A DNA stretch of 40,693 nt. Source: Clostridiales bacterium. Its GTDB lineage: Bacteria; Bacillota; Clostridia; Lachnospirales; JAISYE01. The notes beneath the pieces were generated by a model. The model was not told the DNA's origin. It made no database searches and saw only the letters and a program-made list of their open reading frames with translations. Position numbers and translations under genes: made by a program. The stretch covers positions 1 to 40,693 of the forward strand of contig JAISYE010000067.1 in assembly GCA_031297485.1 (NCBI GenBank), given 5' to 3'. Positions 16,006 through 23,945 of this stretch are shown in pieces (the stretch's first letter is position 1; every line of letters starts with the position of its first letter).

Positions 16006-18897
16006 TTACGCTTTCGCGACTTCGCAGAGTCCCTCGCGGAAGGGCACGAAGCCGCTTATGGGGTCGAAGTCCCGCGTTATCAGCTCGTTTGCGTCCGCTT
16101 GCGGCCACCCGTGCAGCAGGTCTATGATACCTGGCTTTATGGTCTCGCTCGTCTTGAGCGTTACGACAATTCCCGTGCCGTTTACCGGAGCCGTGACCCG
16201 CACTTTGTCGCCGTCGCGCAGCCCGCGGGCCAATGCGTCCGACGTGTGCAGCCGCGCTACGGGTTCCGGCATAAAACGGCGCAGCCACGGCAATTCCCGG
16301 TGTTTGGCGTTTGAGTAAAACGGCACGCGGCTGCCCACGACCATAACAAGCGGAAACTTTTCCGCGGTTTCCGGCGTGCTGATAGGGCTGTATACCGGCT
16401 CGCGGTACTTCGGCAGCGGCTCCAGCCCGTTCTCGCGCAGTACCTCGCTCGCGAACTCCACCTTGCCGCTCGGCGTGTCAAACCCCGGTTTGCCGTCACG
16501 CCGCAAAACCCCCAGCTCCCATTTACGGTACTTTGTCCCGCCGCCGCGGATGGGAATTGTAAGCCCGTTGGGGTGAACGCGGCGCAAGTCCTCAAGGGTA
16601 TACTGCTTTGAACCGCCCAGTGTGCGCAAAACCTCACGTATGCACATCTCGTCGCTTGTCTCTCCGCCCCCGAAGAATTCGTCCCTGTAGCCAAGGGCGA
16701 CACCTATGTCGCAGCAAATACGGTAGTCGCTCCGCGCCTCGCCTCGAGGCGGAACAACGGGTTCGCGCAGGAAAATCCTGCGCCCCGCGAAGGTCAGCGG
16801 CGCGCTTCGCTCCAGACTCATCGCCGCCGGCAGCAGCATATCGGCATAGTCGTGAGTCCACGGGTTTTCACGGAAATCCACCGCAACGGTAAAGTCCATA
16901 TTCTTAAACGCTTCCTGATATTCGTGCGTCTGCCCCCACATCATAAGGTTCGCGCCCAGCGCCAGACACGCGCGAATCGCGCCGGTTCTGACGTACTCGG
17001 GAATTGAGTTTATCTGGATGTTCCCGTCAATATCAACGACATCCCACATTTTATGGTACGGCGTGTCAACGCGTAAATGCCGTATCGCGGGATACAGGTC
17101 GAGCCTCGCGAACTTAAACGACGCGCCGGACAAATCAACGTCGAGCGGGTCGTCGGCAATGCGGTGCCCGCCCTCCACGTCAAGGCTGCCTGTAAGCGGC
17201 ACAAGCAGCATCATCGCGCGGTAATTGTCGGTGCCGTTTGTATGATGCGGAAACGCCGACGAGCTTTTTATTGTTATCGGCTTCGTTCTCTCTGCGAGCA
17301 GCGCCCCTGCGGCGGACAGCACCTCGGACGCAACGCCGCATATGGCCGCGGTCTTTTCCAGCGTGTACTCGCTCGCCAGAGCGGCATATTCCTCAAAACC
17401 ATGCGCCCACTTCGCGATAAACTCCTTGTCGTAGTTGCCGCTTTTGATTATCTCATTGGCGAAGAACAGCGCTAAAGCGCCGTCCGTGCCAGGGCGCAGC
17501 TGAATATGCACGTCGGCGAAATTTTCCACCGTGTATGTCACGCGCGGGTCAACGACAATGTACTTTACCGCGCCAAACTCGCGCGCCGTCATCATTCGGT
17601 CCACCTGCCACGCGGCCGAATTAGCGGGGTTGTTGCCCCAGATAATGCACACCGACGTATCCACAATATCGGGGTTGCCCATGCTCGCCGCCATAGTCGC
17701 GCGGCAGTTTATGCCATAGATGAGTTTCGTCGCGATTGCCGTAGCTGTCGCGCAGGTACTCGACTCCGTGCCAAAATTAGGGCTGCCGAACGTGTAGGCG
17801 AGCCGCTGCATAATAGCGCGCGGCTCCTTCGGGTCTCCGGTCATAAACAGCACCTTTTCCGCGCCGTACTTCTCCTTGATGCCGTTAAACCTTTCCGCGA
17901 TTTCGGCGTAGGCTTCCTCCCAGGTTATGCGTTTCCACCTGCTTTTTTCGCCTTTTGGGTTAACGCGCCGCAAGGGGTACAGCAGACGGTCGGGCGCCTC
18001 AATGTCCTGGACCTGCGCAAGCCCCATTGGACATAGCGTTTCGTTACCGTACTCCTCACGGCGTTCCAGCCGCAATATTTTCCCGTCTTTTACAAGGGCT
18101 TTTACTCCGCAGCGAGGTACGTGGTTGCACATTACGCAGTGGCTGTACTTGTACTCCGCGCCTGGAATATCCTCCGGCGGCGCGCTGTTGTTGCGGCGTA
18201 TCCAATCGCGCGAGCGGAACAGGCCGTCCTTTAAATCCTGATAATCCGTGTCGGCGGCGCCGCGCTTTTTTTCTTTGCCCTCAAGCGTGGTGGGGACTAG
18301 CCGGACCGGACCGGAACCTCCGTCGCCTTCGTAACTCTTTGGCAGCAGGCCGGGGTCAAACCCCTCCGGCACAACGTAGTACATGCTTGTCCCTTTGATT
18401 TTTACCGCGCCGTACAGCTTTATATAGCAGTTTATCTCGCTGTCCTTGTCGTCAAGGTCGCCGAATATCCGCGCGTGCGCCGGGCAAAGGGCGACGCAGA
18501 CCGGTTCCTCGTTTCGCGCCAGCTTTTCCTGACACAGCGTGCATTTTTCGGCTTTAAACTTGCCCGCGCTTACCTTGGTCAAGAACCGCTGGCCGTATGG
18601 GCACGCCTTAACGCACGCGCCGCAGCCGATACATTTTTCGTCGTTTGTGAGCACGGGCCCTTCCTGAGAAATGGATGTGGCGCCTGTCGGGCAGACTTTG
18701 TGGCACGGCGAGTCCTCGCAGTGATTGCACATCGTTGAAACATACCGCGTGTGCGAGTCCGCTCCCTCGCCGTACTCTACTATTTTACCCTGGTTGTAGT
18801 CAACGCCGTCGCGCGTGCGGAAATACTGCTTACACGCGACGACGCAGCCGTAACAGCCAGTACATCGCACAAGGTCGATTAGCATTCCGTATTTCAT
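16006..18897 (-). CDS. Fused 4Fe-4S (DmsB/PsrB-like) and molybdopterin-dependent oxidoreductase catalytic subunit, no Tat signal
   Basis: Start MKYGMLIDLVRCTGCYGCVVACKQ (SD aggag). N-terminal four-cluster Cys motifs (CTGCYGC, CNHCEDSPCHKVCP, CIGCGACVKACP, CTLCQEKL...CVALCP), then CVMCNHVPRCGV...LCPMG, ITWEEAYAEIAERF, GNPDIVDTSVCIIWGNNPANSA, WPQADANELI. Confidence 0.92.
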   Translation of the reverse strand: MKYGMLIDLVRCTGCYGCVVACKQYFRTRDGVDYNQGKIVEYGEGADSHTRYVSTMCNHCEDSPCHKVCPTGATSISQEGPVLTNDEKCIGCGACVKACPYGQRFLTKVSAGKFKAEKCTLCQEKLARNEEPVCVALCPAHARIFGDLDDKDSEINCYIKLYGAVKIKGTSMYYVVPEGFDPGLLPKSYEGDGGSGPVRLVPTTLEGKEKKRGAADTDYQDLKDGLFRSRDWIRRNNSAPPEDIPGAEYKYSHCVMCNHVPRCGVKALVKDGKILRLERREEYGNETLCPMGLAQVQDIEAPDRLLYPLRRVNPKGEKSRWKRITWEEAYAEIAERFNGIKEKYGAEKVLFMTGDPKEPRAIMQRLAYTFGSPNFGTESSTCATATAIATKLIYGINCRATMAASMGNPDIVDTSVCIIWGNNPANSAAWQVDRMMTAREFGAVKYIVVDPRVTYTVENFADVHIQLRPGTDGALALFFANEIIKSGNYDKEFIAKWAHGFEEYAALASEYTLEKTAAICGVASEVLSAAGALLAERTKPITIKSSSAFPHHTNGTDNYRAMMLLVPLTGSLDVEGGHRIADDPLDVDLSGASFKFARLDLYPAIRHLRVDTPYHKMWDVVDIDGNIQINSIPEYVRTGAIRACLALGANLMMWGQTHEYQEAFKNMDFTVAVDFRENPWTHDYADMLLPAAMSLERSAPLTFAGRRIFLREPVVPPRGEARSDYRICCDIGVALGYRDEFFGGGETSDEMCIREVLRTLGGSKQYTLEDLRRVHPNGLTIPIRGGGTKYRKWELGVLRRDGKPGFDTPSGKVEFASEVLRENGLEPLPKYREPVYSPISTPETAEKFPLVMVVGSRVPFYSNAKHRELPWLRRFMPEPVARLHTSDALARGLRDGDKVRVTAPVNGTGIVVTLKTSETIKPGIIDLLHGWPQADANELITRDFDPISGFVPFREGLCEVAKA

Positions 18898-18907
18898 GTG
18901 ACTTCTC

Positions 18908-19663
18908 CTAAATAACGTAATTATTGCCAATATTAACTCGCGAGATAAACTGCTTCGCCCGTTCTGTTTTCGGCGAGCCAAAGACAGCTTTCGGCGTGCC
19001 TTCCTCTATAACGCTGCCGTCGTCAAGAAACAGTACCTTGTCTGCGATTTCATACACAAAATTCATCTCATGGGAAACGATAATCATTGCGTGCTTGCGC
19101 TCCGCGGCAATTTTTTTGATAACCGACAAAACTTCCGCTATCATCTCAGGGTCTAGGGCACTGGTCGGTTCGTCCAGCAGCAGAGCCTTCGGGTTGAGCG
19201 CAATGCTGCGCGCAATGGCGACACGCTGCTGCTGACCGCCGGAAAGTTTGTCCGGATAATACTCGACGCGGTCGCTAAGCCCGACTTTGTCAAGCAGCTC
19301 GCGGGCGGCGTTTTCAGCCTGGGCTTTCGGAGTTTTGCGCACTGTTATAAGCCCTTCGGTAACATTTTCAAGCGCGGTTTTATACTTAAATAAGTTAAAG
19401 TTTTGAAATACCATCGCGGTATTGCGCCGCATATACATAATGTCCTGCTTAGTGGCCTTGGAAGCGTCAAAGGAGTACTCGTCAAGGCGCATGGCGCCCT
19501 CGTCCGGCATCTCAAGAAAATCGACGCACCTAAGCAGCGTGCTTTTACCACTGCCTGACGCCCCGATTACCGCGACGACCTCGCCGTTTTCGGCCGTCAG
19601 GTCAATGCCTTTAAGAACATGGTGCTTATTAAACCATTTTTGCAGACCCGATAGCTGAAGCAC
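18908..19663 (-). CDS. Polar amino acid ABC transporter ATP-binding protein
   Basis: GASGSGKSTLLRCVDFLE, LSGGQQQRVAIARSIALNPKALLLDEPTSALDPEM; GTG start inferred from SD gggagg, overlapping the permease end. Confidence 0.92.
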   Translation of the reverse strand: MLQLSGLQKWFNKHHVLKGIDLTAENGEVVAVIGASGSGKSTLLRCVDFLEMPDEGAMRLDEYSFDASKATKQDIMYMRRNTAMVFQNFNLFKYKTALENVTEGLITVRKTPKAQAENAARELLDKVGLSDRVEYYPDKLSGGQQQRVAIARSIALNPKALLLDEPTSALDPEMIAEVLSVIKKIAAERKHAMIIVSHEMNFVYEIADKVLFLDDGSVIEEGTPKAVFGSPKTERAKQFISRVNIGNNYVI

Positions 19664-21011
19664 TGGCTTCACCTCCCTTTGGCGCCCGCTCGTTGCACTT
19701 AAGGTGCCTTTCCCACATGTTAAGCAGTTTGCTGACCACAAACGTAATCATCCAATAGATAATCGCGAGCGTGACGTACATCTCGAAGTAGCGGTAATCC
19801 ATCTGACTCAGCAGCTGGCCCTTACGTGTCATTTCCACGACGGACACGGTAAAAGCAAGGCTTGTGCCCTTAATCATACTGATATACGCGTTGCCGAGGC
19901 TGGGCAGCGCGATAACCAGCGACTCCGGTATAATTATGCGCCGCAAGGTCTGCCACGTACTCATGCCGATACTGTGCGCGGCTTCAATCTGCCCTTTGTC
20001 AACCGCTTGAATTGCCGCGCGGATGGCTTCCGACGAGTACGCCGCGTCGTTTAAGGCAAGGGCCACAAGCGCGAAGGTAATACGAGGGATTTCGTTAATA
20101 AACGCCGTGTCGGCGCCGAGAGCCTTAAGCGCCATCGGTATGCCGTACAGCGTGGCGTAAAGCTGAATAACAATCGGCGTGCCGCGCGTAAACGAAACAT
20201 ATGCCGACGCGATATGGCGCGCCACCGGCACGCGCTTCACCTTAACAATCGCCACAATAAACGCCACGAGAAGGCTGGCGAACATCGAAACCGTAGCGAT
20301 ATACAGCGTAATCGGCAGATATGCGAGTATAGGGGGAATGCGTTCGAAAATCAGCAGCGCATCAAACATCGGCGAACTTTTGTAGCGCAGGCCGGCGCTT
20401 TCGTTTAACAAAATCGTGCCGAGCCGCTGCGCCGAAAAGGTCCAACGCGCGTCCCCAAGCGCTTCAAAATCGGCTTTTGCCTGAAGCGCGGTTTTATACT
20501 TTTCATCGTCCGGACTGCCGTCCTTTTGGGTGAATCCGGCGGGGTCCGGCTCCGTAAACGTGAATTGCACTATACTGTCCGTTTTGACGTATGTACCCGG
20601 AACGTTGACGAAGCCGTATTTGTCGTCGGTGTGAATATAGAACCCTGTGCCGGTGAACTTAACGTACTCGCTTTTCCCTTCAAACTCACGGGTCGAGCTG
20701 TTGTACACCTGCAAATAGTAGTCGCCCGACAGCCGGTCTGCTAACCCGCAGGCCGACAGGGACAGCGCGGCGGCAATCATTACGAGCGCCGCCCGAATCC
20801 AACCGCGGGGGCGGCCGGAATTTTCGCCGCCTAAGGGTGATTTGTCCGTTGCCGCGCCCAAGAGACAACCCGCCGTTAGCTTGTTCGCCGGGTTCTTTAT
20901 TGTGCCCGCCCGAAAATTTTGAAACCTGCCGGGTCCCGGGCAGGTTTCAACGCTGGTTCCGCGCGGCGGGACTTCTGACGCGAAACCTTTTGCTGCTTTA
21001 ATTGCGCTCAT
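19629..21011 (-). CDS. Amino acid ABC transporter permease with N-terminal lipoprotein-like/lipocalin-like ectodomain; true start uncertain
   Basis: MIAAALSLSACG lipobox-like segment, ectodomain SGDYYLQVYNSSTREFEGKSEYVKF...GTYVKTDSIVQFTF..., then HisM-type permease (SFTRGTPIVIQLYATLYG, EAAHSIGMSTWQTLRRIIIPES). First ~70 codons contain a family A repeat; the start could be at 20780 instead. Confidence 0.85.
   Translation of the reverse strand: MSAIKAAKGFASEVPPRGTSVETCPGPGRFQNFRAGTIKNPANKLTAGCLLGAATDKSPLGGENSGRPRGWIRAALVMIAAALSLSACGLADRLSGDYYLQVYNSSTREFEGKSEYVKFTGTGFYIHTDDKYGFVNVPGTYVKTDSIVQFTFTEPDPAGFTQKDGSPDDEKYKTALQAKADFEALGDARWTFSAQRLGTILLNESAGLRYKSSPMFDALLIFERIPPILAYLPITLYIATVSMFASLLVAFIVAIVKVKRVPVARHIASAYVSFTRGTPIVIQLYATLYGIPMALKALGADTAFINEIPRITFALVALALNDAAYSSEAIRAAIQAVDKGQIEAAHSIGMSTWQTLRRIIIPESLVIALPSLGNAYISMIKGTSLAFTVSVVEMTRKGQLLSQMDYRYFEMYVTLAIIYWMITFVVSKLLNMWERHLKCNERAPKGGEASASAIGSAKMV
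20816..20898 (-). repeat. Palindromic repeat family A inside the annotated 5' end of the permease ORF
   Basis: Reverse complement AAAGAACCCGGCGAACAAGCTAACGGCGGGTTGTCTCTTGGGCGCGGCAACGGACAAATCACCCTTAGGCGGCGAAAATTCCG. Confidence 0.85.
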
Positions 21012-21032
21012 TATCCAATCCCTGCTCCGCCT

Positions 21033-21953
21033 TTAATTGTTAAACCACTCAGGCAGGCCGTCCTCGCCGAACCACTTTATAGCAAGCTCGCGGATTGTAC
21101 CGCTTTCACGCAGAGTAATAATCGCTTCATCAACCGCGTCGGCAAGGGCCTGACCGTCTTCTGTTTTAGGATAGATATACCATCCGAGCGGGTCCTCAAT
21201 CTGCTGCGCTTCCTCGTCCGGGAGGCTGACAATACGCAGCGACTCGAATTGTTCCGGGTAGCTTTGGCGGCGGATTTTCAACCCCCAGTACTCCGAAAAT
21301 GCGAAGTCCACAACGCCGTTAATTAAATCCTCAAACCCCACCGCTCCGTCGATACCGCTTGTCACCGCGATAATCGGATTATCCGGGTGCTCCTTGTTAT
21401 ATGTGTCAACAAAAATATCCGAATACAGCCCGGACCCGGAGACATAAACCTTTTTGCCGCCCAGGTCGTTAACGGAGTTTATTGCTGTGTCGTCAATGCG
21501 CGTAACAATAACCTGGCCGTTAAAGGTATAGGGTTCCTTGCCGAACAGCCACTGGGCTTCGCGTTCCGGCTTCTTGGTGATATTGTTTACGCCCATTTGG
21601 TACAGTCCCGCGTTAATCCCTGTGAAAATCGCGGGGAAATCGGTTACTTGAAACTCGAATTCGTACTGCGGCAGCAGTTTGTCTACCTCGGCGATAACGT
21701 CCCGGTCATAGCCTATATAGTTCTCGCTGCCGTCTTCTTGATAGGAGTACGGTTTTGGGCCGCCGGAGTTGCCGATCAGGATTTTGGTGACATTAACGGG
21801 TTCTTCCGCCGGAGCGGAACTCTCGGCGGGGGGCGCGCTGGCCGTGGCCGACGGCGCGGCGCCGCTGCAGGACGCAAGCGCGAAGATTGCGGCAAGCGCG
21901 AGCAGAATTGCTAAACTGTGGGGGCGAACTGTGTTCGCCAGTAACTTTTTCAT
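21033..21953 (-). CDS. Amino acid ABC transporter substrate-binding lipoprotein (family 3)
   Basis: Lipobox LASCSG; KPYSYQEDGSENYIGYDRDVIAEVDKLLP, ITKKPEREAQWLFGKEPY, SVNDLGGKKVYVSGSGLY. Confidence 0.92.
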   Translation of the reverse strand: MKKLLANTVRPHSLAILLALAAIFALASCSGAAPSATASAPPAESSAPAEEPVNVTKILIGNSGGPKPYSYQEDGSENYIGYDRDVIAEVDKLLPQYEFEFQVTDFPAIFTGINAGLYQMGVNNITKKPEREAQWLFGKEPYTFNGQVIVTRIDDTAINSVNDLGGKKVYVSGSGLYSDIFVDTYNKEHPDNPIIAVTSGIDGAVGFEDLINGVVDFAFSEYWGLKIRRQSYPEQFESLRIVSLPDEEAQQIEDPLGWYIYPKTEDGQALADAVDEAIITLRESGTIRELAIKWFGEDGLPEWFNN

Positions 21954-22093
21954 GGTTATCCTCCTCTTATTTTATACCGCGGACGGTCAAAGTCACAGCC
22001 CTGTTACACTCAGTGTCCGCCCAGGCAGGCCTCGCGTTTACACAGAGGCGACATCGCCTGTCCGCGGGGCGCGGGCGAAAAAAAACCAACCGC

Positions 22094-22176
22094 AAAGAAC
22101 CCTGCGGACAAGCTAACGTTGGGTTGTCCTTTAGGCGCGAAGCGCCGTAATAGCTTCGCGAAAACTCCAAATTCCG
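22094..22176 (+). repeat. Palindromic repeat family A copy between the SBP and C-S lyase genes
   Basis: AAAGAACCCTGCGGACAAGCTAACGTTGGGTTGTCCTTTAGGCGCGAAGCGCCGTAATAGCTTCGCGAAAACTCCAAATTCCG. Confidence 0.8.
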
Positions 22177-22189
22177 GTATGGTAAATTT

Positions 22190-23320
22190 TCAGACATTCG
22201 TATCCACCGCCTTTACTATTCTGTCTATAGCCTCACTAAGCCTCGCGCGGCTTGTCGCAAAGTTTACGCGGACGAACCCTTCGCCGCCGCCGAAATCCGC
22301 GCCGCCTGCCAGCGCGACCTTCGCGTTGTCCCTCAGGAATTTTACTGTGTCGCCAAGCCTATATTCCGTAAGGTCAACCCATTGCAGAAACGTCGCCTCG
22401 TTGTTGGTAAGCCGGCATTTCGGCAGGCGCGCGCGAAACTCGCGCCGCAAAAAATCCCGGTTCCCGCGCAGATGATTGAGCTGCTCCTTTTTCCACTCGT
22501 CGCAGCGTTCGCTGAACGCGCCCGCAATCGCGGCGGCGTTAAGCCCGCTGACACCGCCGCGTCCAAAGGCGCGTTTAACTGTGCCGCGCAGCGTCTCGTC
22601 CGGCACAACGGCTATCGCGCCGCGAATCCCGGGCATGTTGCAGACCTTGCCCGCCGCAATCAGCGTCACCGAATTCGGCTCAATGTCGAACCAGGGCGTG
22701 TGCTTGCCGTCAAAGACAAGCTCACAGTGTATTTCGTCCGATATTGTGACTAACCCGCGGCGGCGCGCAAAGTCCGCCAGAGCGGAGAGTTCGTCCCGGG
22801 TATAAACATACCCGATGGGGTTGTGGGGGTTGCACAGAAAAAACGTGCCCGCGCCCGCGGATTTAGCGGTCAATGCGTCAAAATCACAGCGATACGCCAG
22901 CGTACCGTTCTCCCTTGTCTCGCTCAGCCTGGCGCGGTGGGCGCGTCTGCCGGCCCGTTCCGGCGCCGTAAGCATCAGCGAGTAACCGGGTTCCGCGACC
23001 AGCACGCCGCCCTCCGCAATACACGCCAGAGTCTCGAAGGCAGGGACAATCCCCGGAATAGGTACAAGCCACTCCCGCGGCACTGTCAGCCCGAACTTGC
23101 GGCTGTACCAGTCCGACACGATGCCGAGCAGGCCGAAGTCGTTCCAACCATAGCCCAATGTCGGCATGGAGCCGGTAAGCTCATTAATCGCGTCCAGCAC
23201 AGGCGGCGCCGTAGGCCAATCCGCGTCGGCAATCCCCATGCCGATTGTCCCCTCCGGTATGGTGTCCCACTTTATTGACGCTGTCCCCCGCCGTTCGGCG
23301 AGCTTTTCAAAAAACGACAT
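22190..23320 (-). CDS. PLP-dependent C-S beta-lyase, MalY/PatB family
   Basis: Start MSFFEKLAERRGTASIKWDTIPEGTIGMGIADADWPTAPPV; FLCNPHNPIGYVYTRDEL, ISDEIHCELVFDGKHTPW, AAGKVCNMPGIRGAI; SD aaggag. Confidence 0.9.
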   Translation of the reverse strand: MSFFEKLAERRGTASIKWDTIPEGTIGMGIADADWPTAPPVLDAINELTGSMPTLGYGWNDFGLLGIVSDWYSRKFGLTVPREWLVPIPGIVPAFETLACIAEGGVLVAEPGYSLMLTAPERAGRRAHRARLSETRENGTLAYRCDFDALTAKSAGAGTFFLCNPHNPIGYVYTRDELSALADFARRRGLVTISDEIHCELVFDGKHTPWFDIEPNSVTLIAAGKVCNMPGIRGAIAVVPDETLRGTVKRAFGRGGVSGLNAAAIAGAFSERCDEWKKEQLNHLRGNRDFLRREFRARLPKCRLTNNEATFLQWVDLTEYRLGDTVKFLRDNAKVALAGGADFGGGEGFVRVNFATSRARLSEAIDRIVKAVDTNV

Positions 23321-23518
23321 CCAAATCGCTCCTTCAGGGATGTGTGAATAACATATATGACATATATTTATTATATGCGCAGTGTAATACAAAGAGGAAA
23401 GTTTGTCAAGAGAAAAAAATCGGCAGATGTCAGGGAAAGAAGTTTAAGTCTATATCAGAAGCGCAAAATACAGCGCAAAAAATTTAAGGTCTGTGTCTAT
23501 TCAGAGGCGTAAGATAGT

Positions 23519-23718
23519 TGTCCGTCGGTTCTTTAATGAGCGCGCGCGAAGCGCAAGAAGGGGTCTGGGGATGAAATCCCCAGCGGGGTTTGGGGCCAAC
23601 GAACAAACCATCGTTAGACCCCTAACGGTGAACTGTCCGTTGGTTTTAAGGTTTTGACCTTTCCCAAGCCTTAAATTCGCGCCAATGGGGTCAACCCGCC
23701 CGTTTGCCACTAACGGTG
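23519..23718 (+). repeat. Composite family B repeat (forward), right flank of the Mo-oxidoreductase cluster
   Basis: Inverted relative to 15519-15735: TTCTTTAATGAGCGCGCGCGAAGCGCAAGAAGGGGTCTGGGG...GCCAACGAACAAACCATCGTTAGA...CCTAACGGTGAACTGTCCGTTGG...GCGCCAATGGGG. Confidence 0.88.
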
Positions 23719-23723
23719 ATTAC

Positions 23724-23800
23724 GAATATGCTCGCGCAGGTTTCGCCTATAGGCATAGCAGGGGAGGGTGAGGCTTGAAAAATGAGTTTGGAATTTTCGC
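23724..23800 (+). pseudogene. Remnant of the 3' end of a GH106-like gene, paralogous to the end of 32564-35383
   Basis: GAATATGCTCGCGCAGGTTTCGCCTATAGGCATAGCAGGGGAGGGTGAGGCTTGAAAAATGAG...GGAATTTTCGC vs 35323-35398, with about 9 substitutions and one indel over 77 bp. Confidence 0.8.
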
Positions 23801-23905
23801 CTCAAAGAGCGCGGCGAAAACGGCCTAACGGTAATTTGCCCGTTGCCGCGCCCAACGGACAACCCTAACGGTGAACTGTCCGTCGGGTTTTTCGCCAGGT
23901 TCTTT
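23789..23905 (-). repeat. Palindromic repeat family A, long variant
   Basis: GGAATTTTCGCC...CCTAACGGTAATTTGCCCGTTGCCGCGCCCAACGGACAACCCTAACGGTGAACTGTCCGTCGGG...AGGTTCTTT. Confidence 0.75.
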
Positions 23906-23945
23906 AGTGTGATAGTCACTGAGATTCTTTGCCGCGAACATAGGT

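Noticed and set aside
17506-18036. 176-aa plus-strand ORF inside the oxidoreductase
   Set aside because: Antisense to a clear molybdopterin oxidoreductase CDS; other plus-strand ORFs at 16058-18738 rejected likewise.
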